From: Calditrichaeota bacterium AABM5.125.24
Lineage (GTDB): Bacteria > Electryoneota > AABM5-125-24 > Hatepunaeales > Hatepunaeaceae
Direction: 5' to 3'
DNA length: 9,804 nt
Assembly (NCBI GenBank): GCA_002127415.1
Contig: MWJR01000063.1
Location: 1 to 9,804, forward strand
Position numbers and translations under genes: made by a program
Notes under the pieces: model-generated
What the model saw: the letters and a program-made list of their open reading frames with translations, nothing else
The model's database searches: none
Told to the model about the DNA's origin: nothing
Part shown: positions 1 through 6,694 of the stretch, piece by piece
Position numbering within the stretch: the first letter of the stretch is position 1
How the letters are laid out: each line of letters begins with the position of its first letter

Positions 1-2
1 AA

Positions 3-24
3 CCTGTCCAGCGAGCTGGACAGG
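3..24. repeat. Perfect hairpin, 9-bp stem, at left edge
   Basis: The arms CCTGTCCAG (3-11) and CTGGACAGG (16-24) are perfectly complementary and enclose a CGAG loop. No run of T follows on either side within view, so this is not a canonical intrinsic terminator on the + strand. It could end an upstream gene that lies outside the window, or be a dispersed palindromic repeat. Confidence 0.6.
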
Positions 25-136
25 CCACCCAGTCGACATTAATCATAATACAAGATTAAATTGCACCCCTTAATAAGACTGTTTACCTCAATTGTAATTC
101 CGGCACAACACAATGTCAGAGGATTTGGTTTTGCGT

Positions 137-162
137 GCCGTTACACGTCCTCGTGTGACGGC
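137..162. repeat. Strong hairpin, 11-bp stem with one G-T wobble
   Basis: The left arm GCCGTTACACG (137-147) pairs with CGTGTGACGGC (152-162) around a TCCT loop. The only non-Watson-Crick pair is T142 with G157. No T-tract follows, so it is an unlikely terminator. It lies about 50 bases upstream of the best -10-like box before dnaG and may be a palindromic repeat or a structured transcript element. Its function is unknown. Confidence 0.55.
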
Positions 163-177
163 GGGCGTATTGGTGTT

Positions 178-206
178 CTCGGACAGACTGCTTCGCCGGT
201 CCGACA
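178..206. repeat. Dispersed palindromic repeat, copy A
   Basis: This 29-bp element has ends TCGGAC (179-184) and GTCCGA (199-204), which can pair. The centre GCTTCGC can form a small inner stem. It aligns without gaps to copy B at 280-308, sharing CTCGGACA, CTGCTTCGC, GG and the final GACA, for 23 of 29 identical positions by eye. The look is that of short intergenic palindromic repeats found in many bacterial genomes. Confidence 0.5.
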
Positions 207-218
207 AGTGTATATAAT
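190..218 (+). promoter_or_regulatory. dnaG: Possible promoter for dnaG
   Basis: A perfect TATAAT box lies at 213-218, in an AT-rich patch just after repeat copy A. With a 17-bp spacer the -35 hexamer would be GCTTCG (190-195), a poor match to TTGACA. If used, transcription would start near 225 and give dnaG a leader of about 160 nt containing repeat copy B and the 8-bp tandem repeats. This is inferred from the -10 box alone. Confidence 0.3.
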
Positions 219-279
219 AAAGTGCCCTGATTAACAATAACTGTTACCTGAGGACTGGTGACAGCACATTTTCTGTATG

Positions 280-308
280 CTCGGACATCCTGCTTCGCGG
301 GAATGACA
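280..308. repeat. Dispersed palindromic repeat, copy B
   Basis: This is the second copy of the element at 178-206, offset by 102 bp. Its right half, GCTTCGCGGGAATGAC, resembles the common bacterial intergenic palindrome whose other strand reads GTCATTCCCGCGAA; that likeness is from memory and not checked by search. A short stem TCCTGC/GCGGGA with one G-T pair can form around a TTC loop. Confidence 0.5.
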
Positions 309-325
309 TCTACTTATTCCGTGAA

Positions 326-381
326 ATTGTCACTTTGTCACTCTGTCACTTTACCACTCAGACACTCAGGAACTCAGGAAC
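326..381 (+). repeat. Seven tandem 8-bp units ending in the dnaG ribosome-binding site
   Basis: The 56 bp divide exactly into seven octamers: ATTGTCAC, TTTGTCAC, TCTGTCAC, TTTACCAC, TCAGACAC, TCAGGAAC, TCAGGAAC. The units drift from TTTGTCAC at the left to TCAGGAAC at the right, and the last two are identical. The AGGAA in the final unit (376-380) sits 7 nt before the dnaG ATG at 388, and the preceding unit holds a second copy 8 bp upstream. A change in unit number would leave a Shine-Dalgarno at the same distance as long as a TCAGGAAC unit stays last. Confidence 0.75.
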
Positions 382-387
382 TTCTAT

Positions 388-2202
388 ATGTCCGGTTTCT
401 TCGACGACAGCGATGTAGAAAGGGTCCGGCAGGCGGTCGATATTGCCGAGGTTGTGGGGAATTATATTACCCTCAAGCGGCGCGGAGCGGGCGACTACTG
501 GGCACGCTGTCCCTTCCACACCGAGAAGACGGCTTCGTTCCACGTCCTCTCGGATCGGGGGATGTTCCACTGCTTCGGCTGCGGTAAGGGGGGGAATGTC
601 TTCACCTTCCTGATGGAGATGGAGGGGGTTTCATTTCCTGAGGCGGTGCGGATGCTGGCTGAAAGGGCGGGAATCGAGCTTCCGGAGAGGGCTCCCGGCA
701 GGACAGATCAAGCCTCCCGCACCGAACGTGACCGGCTGTTCCAGGCCAACGGCCTTGCCGTCAAATGGTTCCACAGCCGTCTGGTGGGAACTGGCAGCTC
801 CCCGGAGGCCGGGCGCGCATTCGAATACCTGAAGCAGAGGGGAATTGACCTTGAGATAATCCGGCGCTATCTGCTCGGCTGGGCGGAACCCGGCTGGGAT
901 GGGCTGGTCAGCCTGGGGGCCAAGTCCGGTGTCAGCGGTAATACACTGGCTCAGGCAGGGCTGGCTCTGCGGCGGAAAGACGGTTCCGGATTCGTGGATC
1001 GCTTCCGGGCGCGCATAATGTTTCCCATCCACAACCTGTCCGGCAAACCGGTGGCCTTTGGCGGTCGTAGATTGGACGGCGTGACCCCCGATGATGACGA
1101 CGCCAAATACATAAACAGCCCCGAAACCGCCGTCTATCGCAAGGGTGACAACCTTTACGGCCTCAACGTGGCTCGCGATCACATCCGCCGGGAAGGGTTC
1201 ACATTCCTGGTGGAGGGATATACTGACCTGCTGGCGCTGGTTCAGGCCGACGTGCAGAACGCAGTCGCCTCACTCGGCACCTCCCTGACCCAGGCTCAGG
1301 CAAAACTGCTCGGCCGGTTTGTCTCGCGGGTATATGTGGTGTATGATTCCGACACAGCGGGTGTGGCGGCTGCTGTCCGGGCCGCCGATGTGCTGACCCT
1401 GGCCGGACTTGAGGTCCGGCTCATCAGGCTGCCTGAGGGCGAAGACCCCGACTCACTGCTCCACAAAGATAACGGCAAGGAAAGACTCCTCAAAACTCTG
1501 AAACAAGATAGCTCCTTCGTGCAGTTCGGGTTGGAGACGGCCAGGGTCGATCTATCGAAAGGTCAGGCTGAACGGATCGGGACCGCCCGGAGTCTGTTGG
1601 AGACGATACGCAACGTGACCGATCCTCTTCAGCGGGAACTCCTGCTTACCGAGCTATCCGAAGCCATCGAGATACGACGTGAAGCACTCGACAAAGCACT
1701 GGCCGGTCTCAGATCGCGCCGGGAAGAGGCTACCAGCCAGGTTCAGCATACCTACCTGACGGTCCCCCCGGAAAGTATCGCCGAACGTGATCTGGTGCGA
1801 GCCTTATTGGGACACCCAGAGCTTACCGTCGAATGTCTGGTCGATCTGCCGGTTGAAAGCATTAGACATCCGTCATTTCGCGAACTCTATTCTACACTCG
1901 AGCGCGCTCACCTGCGGGGCGAGGCGATTGAAACCTCATCCCTGCCCGAACGGTTCAACGAACCGGAAGTGCGCGCTTTTATCGCTGAAGCTGTGATCGC
2001 TGGTCAGACGATTGACAATGAACAGGCGAGCCATGAGGTCCGTGGCTGCCTCGCAGCGCTAAAACGGAACGATCTTCAGCGTAGAGCCATCAAGATCGAA
2101 GAACAGATCGGTCAAGCCAGGCGGGAAGGTCGTTCAACTACAGATCTGATGCGTGAACTGGTTGACCTGAAGAGACAATTACGTGACATCTCGAGTGATT
2201 GA
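388..2202 (+). CDS. dnaG: DNA primase DnaG
   Basis: DnaG makes the RNA primers for lagging-strand synthesis at the replication fork, working with the replicative helicase. All three parts of the family are visible in 604 aa, against 581 aa for E. coli DnaG. The N-terminal CHC2 zinc-binding domain has ligands C41, H44, C62 and C65 in CPFH and FHCFGCGKGG. The central RNA-polymerase domain includes RFRARIMFPIHN and a TOPRIM fold with the catalytic glutamate in VEGYTD (E276) and the metal-binding D320/D322 in VYDSDTAG. The less conserved helicase-binding part is about residues 430-604 and ends in a charged, probably helical stretch. The ATG at 388 is chosen for its AGGAA site 7 nt upstream. The usual partner rpoD does not follow; a low-GC glycosyltransferase does. 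Composition is GC-rich. Assignment is secure. Confidence 0.97.
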   Translation: MSGFFDDSDVERVRQAVDIAEVVGNYITLKRRGAGDYWARCPFHTEKTASFHVLSDRGMFHCFGCGKGGNVFTFLMEMEGVSFPEAVRMLAERAGIELPERAPGRTDQASRTERDRLFQANGLAVKWFHSRLVGTGSSPEAGRAFEYLKQRGIDLEIIRRYLLGWAEPGWDGLVSLGAKSGVSGNTLAQAGLALRRKDGSGFVDRFRARIMFPIHNLSGKPVAFGGRRLDGVTPDDDDAKYINSPETAVYRKGDNLYGLNVARDHIRREGFTFLVEGYTDLLALVQADVQNAVASLGTSLTQAQAKLLGRFVSRVYVVYDSDTAGVAAAVRAADVLTLAGLEVRLIRLPEGEDPDSLLHKDNGKERLLKTLKQDSSFVQFGLETARVDLSKGQAERIGTARSLLETIRNVTDPLQRELLLTELSEAIEIRREALDKALAGLRSRREEATSQVQHTYLTVPPESIAERDLVRALLGHPELTVECLVDLPVESIRHPSFRELYSTLERAHLRGEAIETSSLPERFNEPEVRAFIAEAVIAGQTIDNEQASHEVRGCLAALKRNDLQRRAIKIEEQIGQARREGRSTTDLMRELVDLKRQLRDISSD

Positions 2203-2210
2203 CAGATAAA

Positions 2211-3371
2211 ATGATGAAATCAAACAAACGCCTGAAAGTCCTTTTTATTACCACCTGGTATCCATCAAAAGAGGGTTCGATATCGGGAATCTTTGTTGAA
2301 GAACACGCCAAATCAGCCGCTTTATACAATGACATCACAGTATTTGTGTTACCAGAATATTCAAGCGGAGCCAACTTCCCATATGAAGTCTTCGAACACA
2401 CAGACAATGAAATAAGGACCATTCGGATCAGACAAAGGCCTCTTCCGATCCCCCGGACGAAATATCTGATCCAGGTGTTGACTACTTTGCACTATTGTAT
2501 TAAGTTATTTAAAAGGGGTTATAAACCCGACATCATACACGCTCACATCTACTCCGCCGGCGTCCCGGCAGTAATTCTGGGACGTATTTTCAAAATACCG
2601 GTCGCGATCACCGAACACTGGTCCGGCTTTCCCCTCAGGTTGTTGACAACTGCTGAGAAGATGAAGGCCAGATTCGCCATGAACAGAGCCAGAGTTATAC
2701 TGCCGGACAGTAAAAACCTCATAAAGCACATCGAGAATTATGGAATAAAAAATCGGTTTCATGCAGTTCCTAACACGGTGAATACCGAGCTGTTTTATCC
2801 TCAAATCGATAAAATAAGGAATGATGAAATAAAAAGGATATTATTGGTGTGCAGTCTTTTACCAGTAAAGGGTGTTCCATTTCTGCTGGAGGCAATTAAA
2901 CGCATTAAAGCAAAAAGAAGGGACTTCCGACTTGATATAATCGGAGACGGCCCTAACCGAGAGGATTATGAGAATATGGCTAAAGAACTGCAGATTAATG
3001 ATTTGGTGAAATTTCTCGGATTTATACCAAAAAGAGAAGATGTAGCGGAATTTATGCGTCGATCTGATTTCTTTGTTTTGCCAAGCATATGGGAGAATCT
3101 GCCGTGCGTGATAATAGAGGCTATGGCCTCCGGCGTTCCAGTAGTTGCAACTAAAGTGGGTGGCACCGGTGAATTGGTTGATGAAAACGCCGGTATTTTA
3201 GTTCCCCCAAAAGATGCCGGTTCTCTCGCAGAGGCAATTGACAGTATGTTGGACAACTGCAATTCATATTCCTCAGAAAGAATCGCCCAATCCGCCCGAG
3301 ACAGATTCAACTATCAAACGGTCGGAAAGATTTTAGATAACATCTACCGAAGCGAACTGCTGAATCGGTAG
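2211..3371 (+). CDS. Glycosyltransferase, GT4 family (GT-B fold)
   Basis: This is a probable cytosolic or membrane-associated transferase that adds a sugar from a nucleotide-sugar donor to a growing surface glycan. Donor and acceptor cannot be told from sequence. It is 386 aa from this start. The N-terminal Rossmann half begins KVLFITTWYPSKEGSISG and includes DIIHAHIYSAG and ITEHWSGF. The C-terminal donor half has GDGPNRE, the VKFLGFIP strand, and the GT4 E-x7-E motif in ENLPCVIIE (E295, E303), then ASGVPVVATKVGG and the AGILVPP loop. No signal peptide or membrane segment is obvious. The start is uncertain: a TTG at 2199 would overlap the dnaG stop, and ATGs occur at 2211 and 2214, none with a clear Shine-Dalgarno. 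A sampled line is about 33% G+C, well below both neighbours, which hints at separate acquisition. Confidence 0.9.
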   Translation: MMKSNKRLKVLFITTWYPSKEGSISGIFVEEHAKSAALYNDITVFVLPEYSSGANFPYEVFEHTDNEIRTIRIRQRPLPIPRTKYLIQVLTTLHYCIKLFKRGYKPDIIHAHIYSAGVPAVILGRIFKIPVAITEHWSGFPLRLLTTAEKMKARFAMNRARVILPDSKNLIKHIENYGIKNRFHAVPNTVNTELFYPQIDKIRNDEIKRILLVCSLLPVKGVPFLLEAIKRIKAKRRDFRLDIIGDGPNREDYENMAKELQINDLVKFLGFIPKREDVAEFMRRSDFFVLPSIWENLPCVIIEAMASGVPVVATKVGGTGELVDENAGILVPPKDAGSLAEAIDSMLDNCNSYSSERIAQSARDRFNYQTVGKILDNIYRSELLNR

Positions 3372-3389
3372 TTAAAAACCGGAAACCCT

Positions 3390-4532
3390 ATGAAAATACC
3401 ACAGCTTGACCTGAAGGCACAGCTTCCGTCCCTTCGCGAGGAACTCATCCGAGCCATAACGGATGTCATAGATTCAACTCAATATATAATGGGCCCATCG
3501 ATCGCCGAGCTGGAACAGGCGGTTGCGAGATACACCGGAGTCAAACACGGCATCGGGGTCTCTTCCGGCACTGACGCCCTGCTGCTGTCGCTTATGGCGC
3601 TTGACATCGGCCCGGACGACATCGTTATCACCACACCCTACTCCTTCTTCGCCACTGCAGGCGCAGCGGCCAGGCTGCAAGCCAGACTGATGTTCGCAGA
3701 CATTGACCCTCGAACCTATAACCTCGACCCGGGGAGAACAATCGATTTAATCGAGGGGTTAAGCGAGAAGGAGCGGGCGCAGGTCAAAGCCATTATACCG
3801 GTTCACCTTTACGGACAGGCTGCCGATATAGTTCCGCTTCTGGAAGTTACCGCACTGTCGGGAATTCCAATTATAGAGGACTGCGCTCAGGCCATCGGTG
3901 CCCGCTACTCCCGGGATGGCGATGTTGTCAGGGCTGGAAGCCTGGGACTGGCCTGCTGCTACTCATTCTTCCCCTCCAAGAACCTGGGCGGGATTGGCGA
4001 CGCCGGGATGGTAGTCACCGATGACGACGATTTCGCTGACAAGCTCCGTATTATGAGGGTGCACGGGGCGCGTCCCAAGTATTATCATCACCTCATCGGC
4101 GGCAACTTCCGGCTTGACACCATCCAGGCGGCGGCTCTGCTGGTGAAGCTGCCATTCCTCGACCGATGGCACAGGGAGCGACAGGAGGCTGCCGCATACT
4201 ACGACCAACACCTGAACGGTATCCCCGGACTGACTTGCCCGCAACTGACCTATCCGCGGGAATGGCACATCTACAACCAATACATCATCAACGTTCCCGA
4301 CCGCGACGGTCTCAAGTCGTATCTGGCCAAGCGCGACGTCAGCACAGCCATCTACTACCCGGTGCCGCTTCATCTACAGCCCTGCTTCGACTATCTGAAT
4401 TATCGTAAAGGGGATTTCCCGGTGGCTGAAGAGGCTGCCGAGAGGACACTGGCATTGCCGATTTACCCCGAAATCAGTCATGAACAGCAGGACTACATCA
4501 TCGGTGCAATCAGGGCCTACTCCAATGCGTAA
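3390..4532 (+). CDS. DegT/DnrJ/EryC1/StrS sugar aminotransferase, WbpE-like
   Basis: This is a PLP-dependent enzyme that transfers an amino group, normally from glutamate, to a keto group of a nucleotide sugar. Its 380 aa is usual for the family. Visible residues are the phosphate-binding SGTDAL (58-63 region), D164 in EDCAQA contacting the PLP ring nitrogen, and the Schiff-base lysine K197 in SFFPSKNLGG. The stretches DIDPRTYNLDP, HLYGQAAD and the RLDTIQAAALLVKL block resemble WbpE/WlbC, which makes UDP-2-acetamido-3-amino-2,3-dideoxy-glucuronic acid. The next gene, a dehydrogenase-acetyltransferase fusion overlapping by 8 bp, supports that role. GGAA at 3381-3384, 5 nt before the ATG, supports the start. 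Family is certain; the exact sugar is inferred. Other 3- or 4-amino sugars are possible. Confidence 0.93.
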   Translation: MKIPQLDLKAQLPSLREELIRAITDVIDSTQYIMGPSIAELEQAVARYTGVKHGIGVSSGTDALLLSLMALDIGPDDIVITTPYSFFATAGAAARLQARLMFADIDPRTYNLDPGRTIDLIEGLSEKERAQVKAIIPVHLYGQAADIVPLLEVTALSGIPIIEDCAQAIGARYSRDGDVVRAGSLGLACCYSFFPSKNLGGIGDAGMVVTDDDDFADKLRIMRVHGARPKYYHHLIGGNFRLDTIQAAALLVKLPFLDRWHRERQEAAAYYDQHLNGIPGLTCPQLTYPREWHIYNQYIINVPDRDGLKSYLAKRDVSTAIYYPVPLHLQPCFDYLNYRKGDFPVAEEAAERTLALPIYPEISHEQQDYIIGAIRAYSNA

Positions 4533-6111
4533 CATCGCAGTAATCGGTGGGGGACGGTGGGGCACCAACCATCTGCGGACCATGGACGAGCTGGGAGCCT
4601 TGGCCGCGGCAGTGGACACCAACCCCGAACGCTGCGCCGAAATCTCCGGGAGATACCCTGAGATCAAGGTCTTTAACCGGCTCGACTCCATACTGGATGA
4701 TCCCGGCATAGTGGGGGTCACGGTCGCCACACCAGCCGACACTCATTATGACGTCGCATGTCGGCTGCTGGAAGGTGGCAAGCATGTCCTGGTCGAAAAG
4801 CCGCTGGCACTGCACAGCTCACACGCTGAGGAACTCATCCAACTCGCTTCATCCCGCCAGCGCATCCTGATGGTCGGTCACCTGCTGCTCTACCATCCCG
4901 CGATTCGTAAGATCAAGGAACTGATTGAACAGGGACGGCTGGGAACCCTGCAATATATCTATTCCAACCGTCTTAACCTGGGGACGGTGCGAAAGGCGGA
5001 GAATATCCTCTGGAGCTTCGCGCCTCACGACATCGCCGCTCTGTCGTATCTGGTCGGCGACGCCCCGGTTGAGGTCGATGCGAAAGGGGGTGTGTTCCTG
5101 CAGCCCGGCATTCACGACGTGACGGTGACCCATCTCAGGTATCCGAACAACATCGTGGCGCACATACATGTCAGCTGGCTGCACCCGTTCAAGGAGCATC
5201 GCCTGGTGGTTATCGGGGACAGGAGTATGGTGGTCTTCGAGGACGCGCAGACCCAGAATAAGCTGGTCCTGTATTCGAAAGGCATCGACCTGATCAGCGG
5301 GAGTCCGGTTAAGCGTGACGGTGAGCCGGAACCGGTGTCCTACGAGCCTGAACTGCCCCTGACTGCCGAGTGCCGGCACTTCATCGAATGTATCCGCACC
5401 GGCTCGCAACCCCTGACTGACGGCGCCAACGGTCTTGCTGTTCTGATGGTTCTCGAGAAGGCTCAGGCGGCTCTGACCGGCAGTTCCATAAATCCGAACG
5501 AGGACAAGCCTGCAGCCAATCCACCATACTTTGTCCACCCCTCGTCCTTCGTTGACGAGCGGGTCGAGATCGGCGCCGGGACTAAGATCTGGCACTTCTC
5601 GCACATACAATCCAACACGAGGATAGGCCGCAACTGCTCGCTCGGACAGAACGTGAATGTCGGCAGCAATGTGGTCATCGGCAACTTCGTCAAGATACAG
5701 AACAACGTATCCGTCTATGAAGGGGTCATCCTCGAGGACTATGTATTCTGCGGCCCCTCTATGGTGTTCACCAACATCAAGAACCCGCGCAGCGAGTTTC
5801 CTCAGCGCGGCTCCGAGTTTTACCAGCGAACCCTGGTGAAGCGGTCAGCCTCTATCGGCGCTAACGCGACCGTCATCTGCGGGACCACGCTGGGACGATA
5901 CTCCTTCGTCGGCGCCGGCGCGATGGTGGTCAATGATGTCCCTGACTTTGCGCTGGTGCTGGGAAATCCCGCCAAAGTAACCGGTTGGATGTGCAAGTGC
6001 GGCACCAGGCTCGATTTCTCAGGCAGCAGGTCGGCAAGCTGCCCTAAGTGCACCAGAAAATACGAGATGGAAGGTGAAAATAAGGTTAGATGTCTGGAAG
6101 ACGATGAATGA
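4525..6111 (+). CDS. Fused sugar 3-dehydrogenase (WbpB-like) and N-acetyltransferase (WbpD-like)
   Basis: This 528-aa protein joins two enzymes that are often separate. Residues 1 to about 320 are a Gfo/Idh/MocA NAD-dependent dehydrogenase: the Rossmann glycines in VIGGGRWGTNH (G8, G10, G13), the EKP motif at 91-93, and H168 in FAPHDIAAL. Residues of about 333-485 are a left-handed beta-helix acyltransferase with hexapeptide repeats (VEIGAGTKIWHFSHI onward, ending VLGNPAKVTGW). The tail has C490, C492, C506 and C509, a zinc-ribbon-like set. In the WbpB-E-D pathway the first half oxidises C3 of UDP-GlcNAcA, the upstream aminotransferase adds the amine, and the second half acetylates it. The ATG at 4525 overlaps the aminotransferase stop by 8 bp and has AGGG at 4512-4515. 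An in-frame ATG at 4480 would only add residues read from the upstream gene. The substrate is inferred. Confidence 0.9.
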   Translation: MRNIAVIGGGRWGTNHLRTMDELGALAAAVDTNPERCAEISGRYPEIKVFNRLDSILDDPGIVGVTVATPADTHYDVACRLLEGGKHVLVEKPLALHSSHAEELIQLASSRQRILMVGHLLLYHPAIRKIKELIEQGRLGTLQYIYSNRLNLGTVRKAENILWSFAPHDIAALSYLVGDAPVEVDAKGGVFLQPGIHDVTVTHLRYPNNIVAHIHVSWLHPFKEHRLVVIGDRSMVVFEDAQTQNKLVLYSKGIDLISGSPVKRDGEPEPVSYEPELPLTAECRHFIECIRTGSQPLTDGANGLAVLMVLEKAQAALTGSSINPNEDKPAANPPYFVHPSSFVDERVEIGAGTKIWHFSHIQSNTRIGRNCSLGQNVNVGSNVVIGNFVKIQNNVSVYEGVILEDYVFCGPSMVFTNIKNPRSEFPQRGSEFYQRTLVKRSASIGANATVICGTTLGRYSFVGAGAMVVNDVPDFALVLGNPAKVTGWMCKCGTRLDFSGSRSASCPKCTRKYEMEGENKVRCLEDDE

Positions 6112-6131
6112 CTCATTATTTGCCAACCATC

Positions 6132-6170
6132 AATTGTGTGCTGTCAAATGGGACGTTTGACACAACAATT
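6132..6170. promoter_or_regulatory. Interrupted stem-loop between the sugar genes and archease
   Basis: TGTCAAA (6142-6148) pairs with TTTGACA (6156-6162) around a 7-nt loop. AATTGT (6132-6137) pairs with ACAATT (6165-6170) outside a small asymmetric internal loop. It lies in the 90-bp gap and could end the upstream unit, though no T-tract follows, or act as an operator. The right arm contains TTGACA (6157-6162), a perfect -35 match, but I find no good -10 at a normal spacing. Confidence 0.45.
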
Positions 6171-6201
6171 AATTCATTACTCTTCATTTATCAACGTAAA
6201 T

Positions 6202-6645
6202 ATGTTCCGATTTGTCGAGCATCAGGCGGATATAGCGGTTGAACTGGAAGCCGGTGACCGTAAGAGCCTCTTTCGAAACGGGCTTGAAGCCGTCATTGCG
6301 CTGTTAACCGGAGTCCCTGATGGAGAAGGATGGGAGAGAACGTTAGAGGAGATTCCGAAAGGTAAAGAGGACATCTTCTCAATCAAAGGGGACGGTTACG
6401 ACGACGAGGAGCGGCTGGTTAACCTGCTGAACGAGCTCCTTAATGCCTGCCAGATCGATGGATGGTGGCCGCTCGAGGTGGAGTCGGTAAATTTCAGTTA
6501 TGATGACACAGTTAGAGCCTGGATACTGGGCGTCCGCGGTCAAGTTAATCGGTATTTCGTAAGAGAAATAAAAGCCGCAACATACCACAATCTGAAGATA
6601 GATACCGGGGCAATCTGGCGGACAAAGGTTGTGTTTGACGTGTGA
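6202..6645 (+). CDS. Archease, RtcB cofactor
   Basis: Archease is a small metal-binding protein that speeds RtcB guanylylation and lets the ligase turn over repeatedly. The 147-aa length fits the family. It opens FRFVEHQADIAVEL, the family's N-terminal motif with an acidic D10. The middle has the helix ERLVNLLNELL, and it closes with EIKAATYHNLKI and WRTKVVFDV, where D146 is the likely C-terminal metal ligand. The in-frame extension upstream to 6136 is rejected because it adds a low-complexity, unconserved leader and runs through the stem-loop; the ATG at 6202 puts the conserved motif at the N terminus. No clear Shine-Dalgarno precedes it. rtcB follows after 49 bp, the usual pairing. The family call rests on the motifs and on this neighbour. 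Confidence 0.92.
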   Translation: MFRFVEHQADIAVELEAGDRKSLFRNGLEAVIALLTGVPDGEGWERTLEEIPKGKEDIFSIKGDGYDDEERLVNLLNELLNACQIDGWWPLEVESVNFSYDDTVRAWILGVRGQVNRYFVREIKAATYHNLKIDTGAIWRTKVVFDV

Positions 6646-6671
6646 AACGTCAGAATTGAAGGTCATACCTT
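6636..6671. promoter_or_regulatory. Two small inverted repeats in the archease-rtcB gap
   Basis: TGACGT (6636-6641) and ACGTCA (6647-6652) flank a GTGAA loop that spans the archease stop codon. AAGGT (6659-6663) and ACCTT (6667-6671) flank CAT. Either may fold in the transcript ahead of rtcB, which has no evident Shine-Dalgarno. The stems are only 6 and 5 bp, so chance is a real alternative. Confidence 0.25.
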
Positions 6672-6694
6672 AACAACTAAACTACATTCCTGAT

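Noticed and set aside
3..24. Intrinsic terminator for an upstream gene
   Set aside because: The stem is strong, but no T-tract follows on the + strand and the upstream gene is outside the window, so it is listed only as a hairpin.
326..381. CRISPR-like array
   Set aside because: The units are 8 bp, contiguous and without spacers. This is a simple tandem repeat.
258..587. 109-codon open frame across the dnaG start
   Set aside because: It overlaps dnaG in another frame, and its sequence is translated repeat and shadow coding with no recognisable protein features.
2199..2210. TTG start for the first glycosyltransferase overlapping the dnaG stop
   Set aside because: Possible through translational coupling, but it has no Shine-Dalgarno and ATGs follow at once at 2211 and 2214. 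It is left as an alternative.
4480..4524. Extended N terminus for the dehydrogenase-acetyltransferase fusion from the ATG at 4480
   Set aside because: The extra 15 residues come from the aminotransferase gene read in another frame. The Rossmann strand starts right after the ATG at 4525, which has its own AGGG site.
4849..5610. 253-codon open frame on the - strand inside the fusion gene
   Set aside because: It is a shadow of a well-supported coding region in GC-rich DNA and shows no protein family motifs.
6136..6201. Extended N terminus for archease
   Set aside because: It would add 22 residues unlike the family and would translate the stem-loop; family members start close to the conserved F-x-x-x-EH motif.
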